From: Pseudomonas sp. Au-Pse12
GTDB lineage: Bacteria > Pseudomonadota > Gammaproteobacteria > Pseudomonadales > Pseudomonadaceae
DNA length: 64,000 bases
Assembly (NCBI RefSeq): GCF_021341665.1
Contig: NZ_JAJTTH010000010.1
Span: forward strand, 62,001-126,000
Direction: 5' to 3'
Shown here piece after piece: positions 27,059-35,625 of this stretch. The position numbers and the translations under genes are program-made. Position 1 is the stretch's first letter; every line of letters begins with the position of its first letter. Under the pieces are notes generated by a model that did no database searches, was not told where the DNA came from, and was given only the letters and a program-made list of their open reading frames with translations.

Positions 27059-27586
27059 ATGAACTTCAAAAAGTTGTCATTGGCTGTTGCTGGCGCATTT
27101 GCACTTTCTATTGGCAGTGTGGCTGTGCAAGCAGCAGGAGGCGGGAAAGTTAACTTTGAAGGTTCGGTCATTGATGCTCCTTGCTCCCTGAGTGCAAAAA
27201 GCGTGGACCAGACTATTCGCCTGGGTCAGGTCTCTAATAAGGCGCTGGCTAATAATGGCGTCTCGGAAACTGAAACCTTCAATATTGAACTGCTGCAGTG
27301 CGATATCGCCACGTTAAAGAAGGTCAGGGTGACGTTTGGCGGTGATATCGATACCACCGATCCTACCTTGCTGGCAGTTTTGGGCAAGGTCAGTGGCGCG
27401 GGCATTGAACTGACCAAGGGTAATCAGGTGGTCAAGCTTTACGAACCACTGTCTGCGCAAACATTGATGGCGGGGGATAACACCCTCACCTTTGGTGTGC
27501 GCCTGAAAGGTACTGCTGCCAAAGATGAGTCGGTTACAACCGGCAAGTTCACGGCGACGACCAACTTTCAGTTGGCCTATGAGTAA
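27059..27586 (+). CDS. Major fimbrial subunit, cluster 2
   Basis: A 175-residue chaperone-usher pilin with signal peptide MNFKKLSLAVAGAFALSIGSVAVQA. The mature protein starts AGGGKVNFEGSVIDAPCSLSA with the first Cys; the second Cys lies in ELLQCDIAT. It ends TNFQLAYE, the expected C-terminal strand with penultimate Tyr. The ATG at 27059 has aaggaaaag just upstream and fits the signal peptide. It resembles MR/P-type or PapA-type pilins. It is the first gene of cluster 2 and A+T-rich relative to the chromosome; a candidate operator lies at 26904. Confidence 0.92.
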   Translation: MNFKKLSLAVAGAFALSIGSVAVQAAGGGKVNFEGSVIDAPCSLSAKSVDQTIRLGQVSNKALANNGVSETETFNIELLQCDIATLKKVRVTFGGDIDTTDPTLLAVLGKVSGAGIELTKGNQVVKLYEPLSAQTLMAGDNTLTFGVRLKGTAAKDESVTTGKFTATTNFQLAYE

Positions 27587-27835
27587 ATACCCGGAAACGT
27601 CACCTAGGGGCTGTCTTTTAGTGTCGGCTGTATCGGCTCTGAATATTGATACGACTGAAAACTCAGCCCAGGTGGGTTTCTGATTTTAACGCTGCCCTCC
27701 TTAATTGTTTTTGTCGAATAGACGCAGTGTATTTGGGGAGGGCGGTGCTTTGGGCTGGCAGAAATATCAACCTGAGTCTGGTCCTGGGCGGTCGATACAG
27801 GGTTTTCATCGACTGACCTTTGGTATTGGCAACCT

Positions 27836-30289
27836 ATGAACGCTAGCAAGACAGCATTGTTGGCGACTGCGGTGACAATCTGTTTTTCTTATTGCGATGT
27901 TTCGTTGGCAGTCGATTTCAACCTTGAAGTAATGGATGTGGACGATCGGGGGAAAATAGACTTATCGCACTTCAGTGCGGCGAATTATATTCCTCCTGGC
28001 AAGTACATCATGAGCATACGAGTGAATGATCGGAAGCTCGCGGAGCGGAGTTTGAACTTTTATCCCGCAACAGAGGATGAGAGAGCAACGCGCGCCTGTG
28101 TTCCAGCCGAGCTCGTAAGCAAGTTGGGTCTGAAACAGGATGCTCTGGAAGCGCTAGGGCACTGGCATCAGCAAGAGTGCGTCGACTTGGAGAGCCTGTC
28201 TGGAGTGACGCTAAGGCCGGATATGCGCAATTCAACGTTGCTGATCACTATCCCTCAGGCCTGGATAGAGTACTTCGACCCGAACTGGAGTTCGATGGAT
28301 GAGTGGGACAACGGCATTGCCGGTGCCTTGCTTGATTACAGCGTCAATACATCCATCAGCAAGCACCAGGGTTCTGGAGGCTCCCAACAAACAAGTGGTA
28401 ACGGGACGGCGGGCGTCAATATCGAAGCCTGGCGGTTGCGAGGGGATTTTCAGGGCAGCCACCAACGCAGCAATGGCTATAGCTCAAGTGATTTTACCTG
28501 GACCAATCTCTATGCCTTTCGTCCCATTCCCAGTCTTGGGGCGAAGTTGCAGGTCGGTGAGAACCAGCTGAATTCGAATCTGTTCGACTCGTTTCGCTAC
28601 ATGGGGGTCAATCTGGTCACTGACGATCAAATGTTGCCGCCCAACTTGCGTGGTTACGCACCGGAAGTTTCCGGGGTGGTGGACACCAGTGCGCGCGTCA
28701 CCGTGAAGCAGGGCGAGCGAGTGCTATATGAAACGATCGTGCCGCCAGGCCCGTTTCGTATCCGCGACCTCAACAGTGCGGTGAGCGGCAAGCTGGATGT
28801 GGAAATCACTCAAGACGACGGTCGGGTTCAGCGCTACCAGATGGAAACCGCCAACCTTCCGTACCTGAGCCGTCCTGGCCACTTTCGTTACAACCTGACG
28901 ATGGGTCGGCCCTCGAACCATGACCGGGAAATGACCGATCCGCTGTTTCTCAACGGTGACCTGTCGTGGGGACTCAACAGCGACTGGTCGGTATTTGGTG
29001 GCGCGCTGATAACCAGCGGTTACACGGCTCTGGCCACTGGCCTGGGGCGAAACCTGCATCAATTCGGAGTTGTTTCGCTGGATATCACCCACGCAACCGC
29101 TGAAGTGCCCAAGGCGGGGCGCTACAACGGCAGTTCTCTGAGGCTCAACTATGCGAAGAGGTTCGACGAATACAACAGCGAGATTACCTTTGCCGGTTAC
29201 CGTTTTTCGCAACGAAACTTCATGAGCATGGATGAGTTCATCCGGTCTCGCGACGAACACATGACGATCCGCAACAGCAAGGCTGTCTATACGGTATTGG
29301 CCAACAAATCCTTTATCGACCTCGGGTTCAGCGGTCACCTTTCCTACACCCGCGAGGATTACTGGGAGCAGAAATCCACCGAGCGTTTCAGCACTTTTCT
29401 AAGTCGCTACTTCGACATAGGCAGGATGAAGGGGGTCTCCGCGACACTGGCGCTCAGTCATTCCCGGTCATCTCTGGAAAAAGACAGCAGCCTGTCTTTA
29501 TCGGTATCCGTGCCCTTCGGCAACGGCCAACGCATCGGCTACGACACGTTTGCCAGTCGGGACAGCATTCGGCACGGCGCCAGTTATTCAAAGTATGAGC
29601 GGGAGCGGAACTACCTGGTGAGTGCCAATACAGGAGGTGGCGGCGACGGTGTCCAGGGGTATTTCAACCAGCGCGGATCAATGGCGGATGTCAGCATGAA
29701 CGGTAGCTACCAGGAGCAGGGCGGGCAAAGCCTGGGGCTTTCCCTGCAGGGGGGCGCCACTGTCACGGCGCAGGGCGCAGCCTTGCATCGGTCAGCCTTC
29801 AATGGCGCCTCGCGGATCATGCTCGATACCGATGGCATTGCCGATGTGCCATTGCAGAACGGTTCGACCTACACCAACGCCATGGGCATCGCGGTGCTAC
29901 CGGTGGTCAACGATTACTACCGCACCGACGTGCGCATCGATATGAACAAGCTGGCAGACGACATGGAGGCCCGCAAGTCGGTGACCGAAGCCACCTTGAC
30001 CGAGGGAGCCATCGGCTATCGAAAACTCTCGGTGATCCAGGGCGCCAAAGCAGTAGTCACTATGAAAATGCCCGACGGCAGCTATCCGCCCTTCGGTGCA
30101 AGTGTTTATGACGCACAGGGGCGCGAAGTGGCGATCGTCGCCGACAACGGTTTTGCCTACCTGACGGGGATCACTGCTGATTCGGTGTTTGAAGTCAGAT
30201 GGGGGGCAAAGAAACAATGCCAGGTGATGGCCCCGAAACAACTGACAGCCGAGCAGCGCTATGAATTGTCATGCACTCCCTTCCAGTAA
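27836..30289 (+). CDS. Outer-membrane usher, cluster 2
   Basis: An 817-residue FimD/PapC-type usher. The signal peptide is followed by an N-terminal domain (VDFNLEVMDVDDRGKIDLSHF, PPGKYIMSIRVNDR), then barrel and plug (GENQLNSNLFDSFRYMGVNL, PPGPFRIRDLNSAVSGKLDVE) and C-terminal domains (MPDGSYPPFGASVYDAQGREV) ending with a Cys pair (KKQCQVM, YELSCTPFQ). Only moderately similar to the cluster 1 usher. The 249 bp before it contain no gene. Composition rises in the middle of the gene. The usher precedes its chaperone, the reverse of cluster 1 and as in mrp/pap-like operons. Confidence 0.93.
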   Translation: MNASKTALLATAVTICFSYCDVSLAVDFNLEVMDVDDRGKIDLSHFSAANYIPPGKYIMSIRVNDRKLAERSLNFYPATEDERATRACVPAELVSKLGLKQDALEALGHWHQQECVDLESLSGVTLRPDMRNSTLLITIPQAWIEYFDPNWSSMDEWDNGIAGALLDYSVNTSISKHQGSGGSQQTSGNGTAGVNIEAWRLRGDFQGSHQRSNGYSSSDFTWTNLYAFRPIPSLGAKLQVGENQLNSNLFDSFRYMGVNLVTDDQMLPPNLRGYAPEVSGVVDTSARVTVKQGERVLYETIVPPGPFRIRDLNSAVSGKLDVEITQDDGRVQRYQMETANLPYLSRPGHFRYNLTMGRPSNHDREMTDPLFLNGDLSWGLNSDWSVFGGALITSGYTALATGLGRNLHQFGVVSLDITHATAEVPKAGRYNGSSLRLNYAKRFDEYNSEITFAGYRFSQRNFMSMDEFIRSRDEHMTIRNSKAVYTVLANKSFIDLGFSGHLSYTREDYWEQKSTERFSTFLSRYFDIGRMKGVSATLALSHSRSSLEKDSSLSLSVSVPFGNGQRIGYDTFASRDSIRHGASYSKYERERNYLVSANTGGGGDGVQGYFNQRGSMADVSMNGSYQEQGGQSLGLSLQGGATVTAQGAALHRSAFNGASRIMLDTDGIADVPLQNGSTYTNAMGIAVLPVVNDYYRTDVRIDMNKLADDMEARKSVTEATLTEGAIGYRKLSVIQGAKAVVTMKMPDGSYPPFGASVYDAQGREVAIVADNGFAYLTGITADSVFEVRWGAKKQCQVMAPKQLTAEQRYELSCTPFQ

Positions 30290-30303
30290 ATAGAGCACTT
30301 GTC

Positions 30304-31038
30304 ATGTATATGTTTGGTTTTAGTTATGTACTCCTGATCGCCCTGTCGATGCTGCCTTTTTCTCCGGCGCAGGCGGCGGTGTCACTTGATCGAACCCGGG
30401 TGATTTTTGATGGGGGTAATAAGTCAGTCAGCTTGAATATTCGAAATGATAATAAGGAAATGCCGTATCTGGCCCAGGCTTGGGTAGAAAATGAGCATGA
30501 GAAAAAAGTCTCGGGACCGATTATCGTCCTGCCTCCGCTACAGCGTCTGGAGCCGAACTCGGGTGGTCAGGTAAAGCTGGTAAAGTCCCCGGAGATCGAA
30601 AGCCTGCCCAAGGACCGCGAGTCGCTGTTTTACTTTAACTTGCGAGAAGTGCCGCCGCGCAGTGAACAAGCCAATACCATGCAGATTGCATTGCAGACAA
30701 AAATCAAGCTGTTCTACCGGCCCGCAGCGATAACTCCCCGTGAGGGCGAAGTGTGGCAAGAAAAATTGAACCTTATCAAGTCTGCGGGGCATCTTCGTCT
30801 GGAGAACCCGACGCCTTATTACGTAACTATTGTTGATCTGCGAGATGCTGCAACCCGGCCAGGGACCACTGAGTTTTCCGCTGTCATGCTGGCACCTTTC
30901 ACCTCTCAAGAGTTAAAGGCGCCAGGTGCGGCAATTACCCATCCGGTACTGACTTATGTCAGCGACTATGGTGGCTATCAGGAACAGAAGTACGCATGCG
31001 CTGCATCAACATGCCAGATGCTGACGGGCAAACAGTAA
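30304..31038 (+). CDS. Periplasmic fimbrial chaperone, cluster 2
   Basis: A 244-residue PapD-like chaperone. The signal peptide (MYMFGFSYVLLIALSMLPFSPAQA) fits a start at ATG 30304; an in-frame ATG at 30271 would overlap the usher end. Conserved elements: LDRTRVIFDGGNKSVSLNIRN with the anchoring Arg, PKDRESLFYFNLREVPP, and QTKIKLFYRPAAI with the conserved Lys. The second domain has LRLENPTPYYVTIVDL. The C-terminal tail has a Cys pair (YACAASTCQM), which is unusual compared with the cluster 1 chaperone. It serves the cluster 2 pilins. Confidence 0.92.
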   Translation: MYMFGFSYVLLIALSMLPFSPAQAAVSLDRTRVIFDGGNKSVSLNIRNDNKEMPYLAQAWVENEHEKKVSGPIIVLPPLQRLEPNSGGQVKLVKSPEIESLPKDRESLFYFNLREVPPRSEQANTMQIALQTKIKLFYRPAAITPREGEVWQEKLNLIKSAGHLRLENPTPYYVTIVDLRDAATRPGTTEFSAVMLAPFTSQELKAPGAAITHPVLTYVSDYGGYQEQKYACAASTCQMLTGKQ

Positions 31039-31086
31039 TCTCATTATCCCGGGCAGACCCTGTCCTGCTTTATCAAGGTTGATGTA

Positions 31087-31599
31087 ATGAAACTTACAGC
31101 TGGGCAGGCGTTATTTGGTATTGGCTTGTGCGCTTTTAGTCTCCTGTCTTGTGCCGAGGATTTGATCATTGATTTTTCTGGTGTACTGGTGGCACCCACC
31201 TGCGAGTTGATCATTGAGAATGCAGAACAGACCGTGGTCCTTGGGGAGTACAACAAGAGGGAACTGCTGGGAATGGAAAGAACCGCTGGAAAGCCTTTTC
31301 ATATTGATATTCAGACCTGCCCGACTGCCAGTAAGGTGAGTCTGGTTTTCAAGGGGCTGGAAGCGTCGCAGTTACCCGGTGCCCTGGCTGTTGGAGGAGA
31401 CGCCTCGGGGATTGCCATCGCAATAGAAAGTACTGCGGGTGAGCAGATAAAGATCAACTCCGACACTATCGAGTACGTTGTGGTTGGCGGCGCGAGTGAG
31501 CGATTATCCTTTAATGCTTATCTGTTACCGCTTCAAGGGCAAACGATCACAGTCGGTCAATTCTCTTCTTTTGTAAGTTTCGAGTTGACCTACCCATGA
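31087..31599 (+). CDS. Minor fimbrial subunit, cluster 2 (first)
   Basis: A 170-residue pilin-fold protein. After the signal peptide (MKLTAGQALFGIGLCAFSLLSCA) comes EDLIIDFSGVLVAPTCELII with the first pilin Cys; the second is in DIQTCPTASK. It ends FVSFELTYP, the donor strand. Sequence and order suggest a minor or tip-proximal subunit rather than the rod pilin. Its stop overlaps the start of the next gene (ATGA, 31596-31599). A+T-rich. Confidence 0.86.
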   Translation: MKLTAGQALFGIGLCAFSLLSCAEDLIIDFSGVLVAPTCELIIENAEQTVVLGEYNKRELLGMERTAGKPFHIDIQTCPTASKVSLVFKGLEASQLPGALAVGGDASGIAIAIESTAGEQIKINSDTIEYVVVGGASERLSFNAYLLPLQGQTITVGQFSSFVSFELTYP

Positions 31600-32105
31600 G
31601 TACCGAGAACAGGCGGCGTAGCCATTTTTGGGGCGGTGTTCTGGGCATGGCCTTGTGCCTGTTGCCGGGCGCTCATGCAGGGGCCGTTGAGGTGGGCAGG
31701 TCGGCAGTGACGATCTCTGGAACCATCATGAAGCCGGCCTGCAAGATAAACTCCACTGGAAATAATATTAATTTCGAACGTGTGGATGTATCAAAAATCT
31801 CCCAGGGAGAATACAAACAGGCCATCAACATGGATATAAAGTGTGGCAGTGGGGAAGTATCAATTTTGTTGACGCTAACCGCCGTCAACGGGTTTTCATC
31901 GGATGTTATTAAGACCAGCGTCGACGGTCTTGGGATCAAGATAGTTCGGGTTCGCTCTAACCTGGTATGGCTGCCCAATAGCAGTGTTGAATCTTCTACT
32001 TCTGCCAATAATTCAATTGAAGCGGAATTGGTCGCGCAGCCTGGCGTTGAATTGAAGTTGGGTGGGTTTTCTGCAGTTGCGACTATTTCTGCTGTGTACC
32101 ATTGA
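31596..32105 (+). CDS. Minor fimbrial subunit, cluster 2 (second)
   Basis: A 169-residue pilin-fold protein with signal peptide ending LLPGAHAG. It shows SAVTISGTIMKPACKINSTG with the first Cys and NMDIKCGSGEVS with the second, then ends ATISAVYH. It starts inside the preceding stop codon (ATGA), indicating coupled translation. Similar in size and position to MrpG-type or adaptor pilins in MR/P-like operons. Exact position in the fibre cannot be told from sequence. Confidence 0.83.
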   Translation: MSTENRRRSHFWGGVLGMALCLLPGAHAGAVEVGRSAVTISGTIMKPACKINSTGNNINFERVDVSKISQGEYKQAINMDIKCGSGEVSILLTLTAVNGFSSDVIKTSVDGLGIKIVRVRSNLVWLPNSSVESSTSANNSIEAELVAQPGVELKLGGFSAVATISAVYH

Positions 32106-32122
32106 ACGTGGGAGTGGTTGAT

Positions 32123-32992
32123 ATGAAAGCGTTAAGGGCTGCATTGTTGCATGGGGTGGGCCTGGTTTGCGCTTTCTCCGCGTTTTGGACGACGGTGGCC
32201 AATGCTGCCCTGTTTATTGAGTATGAAGAGCGAGATAAGGCTTACGCTGTAAAGGGCAATATTGATGAGGGGGTGTATACGGTCACCTGGGAAAGCAAAA
32301 CGACTATTCCATACTCGCGAAATATTATTTGGCCGACTCGTGACGGCGTTTATATGATCGTTACCTATATGGAGATTGGCGGAAACTTCTTTCCCTCGTT
32401 CGATCCGGTTTTTTTACGCAAAAGTCTGGCTCAGACTGAGGTCCCGGACGGAAAGTTGCCAGCGATACTGAATGAAAGTTTCGAGCTGTTTGGTGGTGGT
32501 TATACGCTGAAATTTCTGGAAGGTAATCGCGTTGATACCGTATCGTTCATGGTCTGTGACTATAGAAGAAATAAAGCAACCTGGCCCTGTAAGGGCGCAA
32601 GATCTGGCAGTGCTGGCATTACCTTGCCGCCGCCTGTTGTACCGGCATTGACTTGTAGTATTTCAAGCTCCATTGAGTTGCAGCATGGAGATCTTTCCAT
32701 GGACTCAGTGGAAGGAGATCGCTCAAGCACTACAGCGTATGTTTCATGTAATCGCGAGGCGAAGGTTTCAGTTGCTGCCGCGCCTCATACTCAGGGAATT
32801 GTCGAGTTGACGGGGGTTAGCGGGTTGCGCTCGGAGCTGAGCATAAATGGTACGGGGGGTGGGCAGAAAGTCTCGATGACGGCCAATACATTTTCTACAG
32901 CAGTGCGTGTTGAGCCGGTGCTGCACACAGATGGCGCTGTTACTGCCGGAGTCTTTCGTGGCGGTTCGTATCTGGTACTTTCAATTCCTTGA
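32123..32992 (+). CDS. MrpH-like fimbrial tip protein, cluster 2
   Basis: A 289-residue secreted two-domain protein. The ATG at 32123 follows gggag and begins a signal peptide ending TTVANA. Residues about 25-165 form a unique N-terminal domain with one Cys pair (MVCDYRRNKATWPCKG). After a proline-rich linker (LPPPVVPALTC), the C-terminal part resembles a pilin domain (TCSISSSIELQHG to AYVSCNREAKVSV). This layout, last in an operon of minor pilins, is that of MrpH/fimbrial adhesins. Receptor unknown. It is A+T-rich and lies 190 bases before the next adhesin gene, which has its own promoter region. Confidence 0.78.
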   Translation: MKALRAALLHGVGLVCAFSAFWTTVANAALFIEYEERDKAYAVKGNIDEGVYTVTWESKTTIPYSRNIIWPTRDGVYMIVTYMEIGGNFFPSFDPVFLRKSLAQTEVPDGKLPAILNESFELFGGGYTLKFLEGNRVDTVSFMVCDYRRNKATWPCKGARSGSAGITLPPPVVPALTCSISSSIELQHGDLSMDSVEGDRSSTTAYVSCNREAKVSVAAAPHTQGIVELTGVSGLRSELSINGTGGGQKVSMTANTFSTAVRVEPVLHTDGAVTAGVFRGGSYLVLSIP

Positions 32993-33020
32993 GGGCAGGT
33001 TAAGTCAGTACTTGATGTGC

Positions 33021-33038
33021 ATAAAGTATGTTCTTGAA
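33021..33038. promoter_or_regulatory. Island palindrome, copy 4 (upstream of adhesin)
   Basis: ATAAAGTA-TG-TTCTTGAA, the most distal of three related sites before the adhesin gene; 6 of 8 left-arm and 7 of 8 right-arm positions match the perfect copy. Confidence 0.42.
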
Positions 33039-33074
33039 ATATACGCCTTGGTCTTGCCTACCTGCTGAATGAAT

Positions 33075-33113
33075 TTCGAGAGGGTTCTTGATTTATACGG
33101 GAATGTTCTTGAT
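33075..33113. promoter_or_regulatory. Island palindrome, copies 5 and 6 (tandem, before adhesin)
   Basis: TTCGAGAG-GG-TTCTTGAT at 33075-33092 and TACGGGAA-TG-TTCTTGAT at 33096-33113. The shared 14-base stretch gttcttgatttata repeats with a 21-base period (33084 and 33105), about two helical turns, so regulator dimers would bind on the same face. A perfect -10 box follows at 33115. Confidence 0.5.
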
Positions 33114-33114
33114 T

Positions 33115-33120
33115 TATAAT
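33115..33120 (+). promoter_or_regulatory. -10 box of the adhesin promoter
   Basis: Perfect TATAAT 62 bases before the chosen adhesin start. The -35 position holds only TTTATA and is covered by the tandem palindromes, as at an activator-dependent promoter. Confidence 0.5.
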
Positions 33121-33181
33121 ACTTGCGATTTTGCTAGGCTGGTCTCCGTTAAAGCTTTTAAAGAGTTGGTGGGGGCGGTTA

Positions 33182-34237
33182 GTGCACGGAAAAATACTCT
33201 TTTTGTTTATCTTAATAAGCTCTCGAGCCTTGGCCGATTGCACGGGGGGGGACTCTAGTGTTTATCCGGATTTCGACATGGGCACCCATTATGTTCCGCG
33301 AGATGCCCCCATCGGTTCGGTGATTGGCACGGCCAGTGTCAGCTATAGCTATCAACACTCCAGCGACATCACCTGCCTGCTGAATGACACCTGGGAAGCC
33401 CGGGCCAGCAGTTGGCCCAAGGTGAGCGGTATCAGCCTGCCGCCGATTGCGGGGCTGGAGATGGGCAATGCCAGCATCGCCAAGACCAACGTGCCTGGCG
33501 TGGGGGTGGTTATGGTTGCCCCTGGCCGTAACTCAAGCCAGTGGACCACCTATTCTGGGGTGCAACCCTATGTACCGTTCAAACTGACCAACATCTCGTC
33601 CTTGCGTATCGTCAAGCCGGTGGAAACCCAGTTCACCCTGATCAAGATCAGCGACGAGATTCCCATGGGCAGTTCCGCGATCAAGAACAGCACGGCGGCG
33701 GTGGGTTTCTGGTCCGGCAGCCGCCGGTTCCACAGTGTGTTCCTGACCGGCACCGTGGTCCGCTCCGAGTGCTCCCTGGCCGGTGGCGCCAACACCTACA
33801 TCGAAGTGCCCATGGGTGAGGTCATGCGCCGCCAGTTCAACGGCAAGGACAGCCATATGGACAGCAAGGAGGTGGTCATTCCCCTGACCAACTGCACGGC
33901 GGGCACCTACCCGACGGACCAGGGCTGGAACTTCTACCAGAACGCCAATGCCCACCTGCGCCTGGACGGTGCGCGGGGCTCGGCCATTGTCGATGCCGAG
34001 CGGGGCATCCTCGGCCTGACGACGGACTCCACGGCCAAGGGGGTTGCGGTGCAGGTGCTGCGCAAGGATGGTGTCACGCCCTTTACCCTGGGCCGGGAGG
34101 TGTCGATGGCGCGTTTGAGTGGTAGCAGCATGAACATCGAGCTCAAGGCCCGCTACATCCAGACCTCCGATACGGCAGCCGGCCCCGAGCCGGGCAAGGC
34201 CAATGCCCGGGCGGCGTTTACCCTCACTTACAAGTAG
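33182..34237 (+). CDS. Two-domain fimbrial adhesin
   Basis: A 351-residue secreted protein, probably a tip adhesin. I choose the GTG at 33182 because the next residues (HGKILFLFILISSRALA) form a signal peptide; a TTG at 33131 would add 17 residues. An N-terminal lectin-like domain (about 20-190; mature start DCTGGDSSVYPDFD) precedes a pilin domain (about 200-351) with Cys in VRSECSLAGG and LTNCTAG. The C-terminus (KGVAVQVL to GKANARAAFTLTYK) resembles the cluster 1 pilin (NVAVQIRD to GTANAKASFSVDYK). The first ~70 bases are A+T-rich, the rest G+C-rich, so it may belong functionally to cluster 1. Confidence 0.8.
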   Translation: MHGKILFLFILISSRALADCTGGDSSVYPDFDMGTHYVPRDAPIGSVIGTASVSYSYQHSSDITCLLNDTWEARASSWPKVSGISLPPIAGLEMGNASIAKTNVPGVGVVMVAPGRNSSQWTTYSGVQPYVPFKLTNISSLRIVKPVETQFTLIKISDEIPMGSSAIKNSTAAVGFWSGSRRFHSVFLTGTVVRSECSLAGGANTYIEVPMGEVMRRQFNGKDSHMDSKEVVIPLTNCTAGTYPTDQGWNFYQNANAHLRLDGARGSAIVDAERGILGLTTDSTAKGVAVQVLRKDGVTPFTLGREVSMARLSGSSMNIELKARYIQTSDTAAGPEPGKANARAAFTLTYK

Positions 34238-34361
34238 GGGCGAAGGGGTTTGGCAACGAGGTGATGAGCCTCAGAAACTTCCCGCCTCGATTGAGGAAGC
34301 ATCCTGAATTCAGCTGAGCCTGATTTGGCTAGCATGATTTTTTCTCCGGAGCCCGCAGGTC

Positions 34362-35603
34362 ATGTCGACGCTGAGCGTACTGTTGTTGTGTTCGAACGCT
34401 TTTCGGGTTCGACGCCTTTCAAGAATAATGGCCGCCTCGGGTTTTGCCCGGGTCCAGGTGATCAGCCAGGATGCCGAGTGGACCCAGTTTCCGCCCGAGC
34501 TGGGCGAACTGGACCTGGTGATCTGCGACTCTGTGCACTCCCTGACGGCCATTTATTACCTGCGCCGGCTCTGCGAGCACTACGGCTTTTTCTCGATGAT
34601 CGAATGCGAGGCCCTGGACACGCCCATCCGCTGGGGCCTGGCGAACTTTCGCGTGCGTTCCGGCAAGTACAGCGTGGGCAGCTACAGCGAGCTGGACACG
34701 GTGCAGATCAGCGCCTTGCTGCTCAAGGCGCTGACCGTCAAGCGCACGGTGCGCAACCATTCTCGCGGCCATGCCCAGGCGGCAGGCCGGCAGCGCCCTG
34801 CCAGCAATGACTGGATCGCGCAGCTGGATGTTTCCATGGCCCTGGAGCAGCAACAGATCGTCCCGTACTTCCAGCCCCAGGTCTGCATCAAGACCCGGCG
34901 CATTACCGGCGTCGAGGTCCTGGCTCGCTGGCGGCATCCCCAGCAAGGGGTGTTGGGGCCGCAGTTCTTCCTCGATCTGTTCGACAGCCCGCAGCGCCAT
35001 CGCCAGCTCTTCGAATGCCTGTTGCTGCAGGGCCTGGCGCTGCAGCGGCAGTTGCGCACCCGCACCGGCGGCGCGGCCCTGGTGTTTTCCTACAACATCG
35101 AAGCCGGCCAGCTGACCGACCCGGAGTTCGCCGCCCGGGTGCTGCAGCAGATCGACGAGGCCGGGGTATCCAAGCAGCAGGTGACCCTGGAGATCACCGA
35201 GCGCCAGGCGCTGATCCTGAACATGCAGAGCATCGAAAGCATCAGCGTCCTGGTGAAAAGCGGGGTACGCCTGTCGCTGGATGATTTCGGCACCGGGCAT
35301 TCGTCGATCATGCGCCTGGCGGACATCCCCTTTGGCCAGATCAAGCTCGACTCGGGCTTTGTCGCCAACGCCCTGGGGGCCAAGGAAACCCGGATCATCG
35401 AGGCCGTGGTCGGCTTGGCGCGCTCGCTCAATCTGGAGCTGGTGGCCGAAGGCATCGAGACCGAGAAGCAGCGTGCGCACTTGCAGCGCCTGGGGGTCGA
35501 TGCGGCCCAGGGCTATCTGTTCCACAAGCCCATGAATGCCGCGGCGCTGCTCCAGGTACTGGCTGCCCACCCCTGTGCCCTGGGGTTGCTTGGCCAGGGC
35601 TAG
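34362..35603 (+). CDS. RocR-like EAL phosphodiesterase with degenerate receiver
   Basis: A 413-residue protein predicted to hydrolyse c-di-GMP. The C-terminal EAL domain (about 155-405) keeps the catalytic set: E185 (EVLARW), N245, E277 (LEITE), D307-D308 (LDDFGTG), K328 (IKLD), E363 (AEGIET) and Q383, so it is probably active. The N-terminal 1-125 has a receiver-like fold but the acidic pocket is lost (LLLCSN in place of the usual DD), while an Asp remains at 56 (LVICD). P. aeruginosa RocR, a receiver-EAL protein, works with RocS and RocA to control cup fimbriae; the neighbourhood here matches. It points toward the second regulator gene, which is convergent. Confidence 0.88.
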   Translation: MSTLSVLLLCSNAFRVRRLSRIMAASGFARVQVISQDAEWTQFPPELGELDLVICDSVHSLTAIYYLRRLCEHYGFFSMIECEALDTPIRWGLANFRVRSGKYSVGSYSELDTVQISALLLKALTVKRTVRNHSRGHAQAAGRQRPASNDWIAQLDVSMALEQQQIVPYFQPQVCIKTRRITGVEVLARWRHPQQGVLGPQFFLDLFDSPQRHRQLFECLLLQGLALQRQLRTRTGGAALVFSYNIEAGQLTDPEFAARVLQQIDEAGVSKQQVTLEITERQALILNMQSIESISVLVKSGVRLSLDDFGTGHSSIMRLADIPFGQIKLDSGFVANALGAKETRIIEAVVGLARSLNLELVAEGIETEKQRAHLQRLGVDAAQGYLFHKPMNAAALLQVLAAHPCALGLLGQG

Positions 35604-35625
35604 TGGCGCGGCGGGTCGGCGACCG

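Larger units (their letters stand above)
24360..33250. other. Low-G+C segment with junctions inside two genes
   Basis: Reading along the sequence, composition changes from G+C-rich to clearly A+T-richer near 24,360, within the kinase gene, and returns to G+C-rich near 33,250, within the adhesin gene. Inside lie the sensor half of the kinase, response regulator 1 and fimbrial cluster 2. Part of the usher gene (about 28,500-30,250) is intermediate. No transposase, integrase or flanking repeat is visible, so homologous exchange is more likely than transposition. Boundaries are by eye, about +/-100 bp. Confidence 0.7.
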
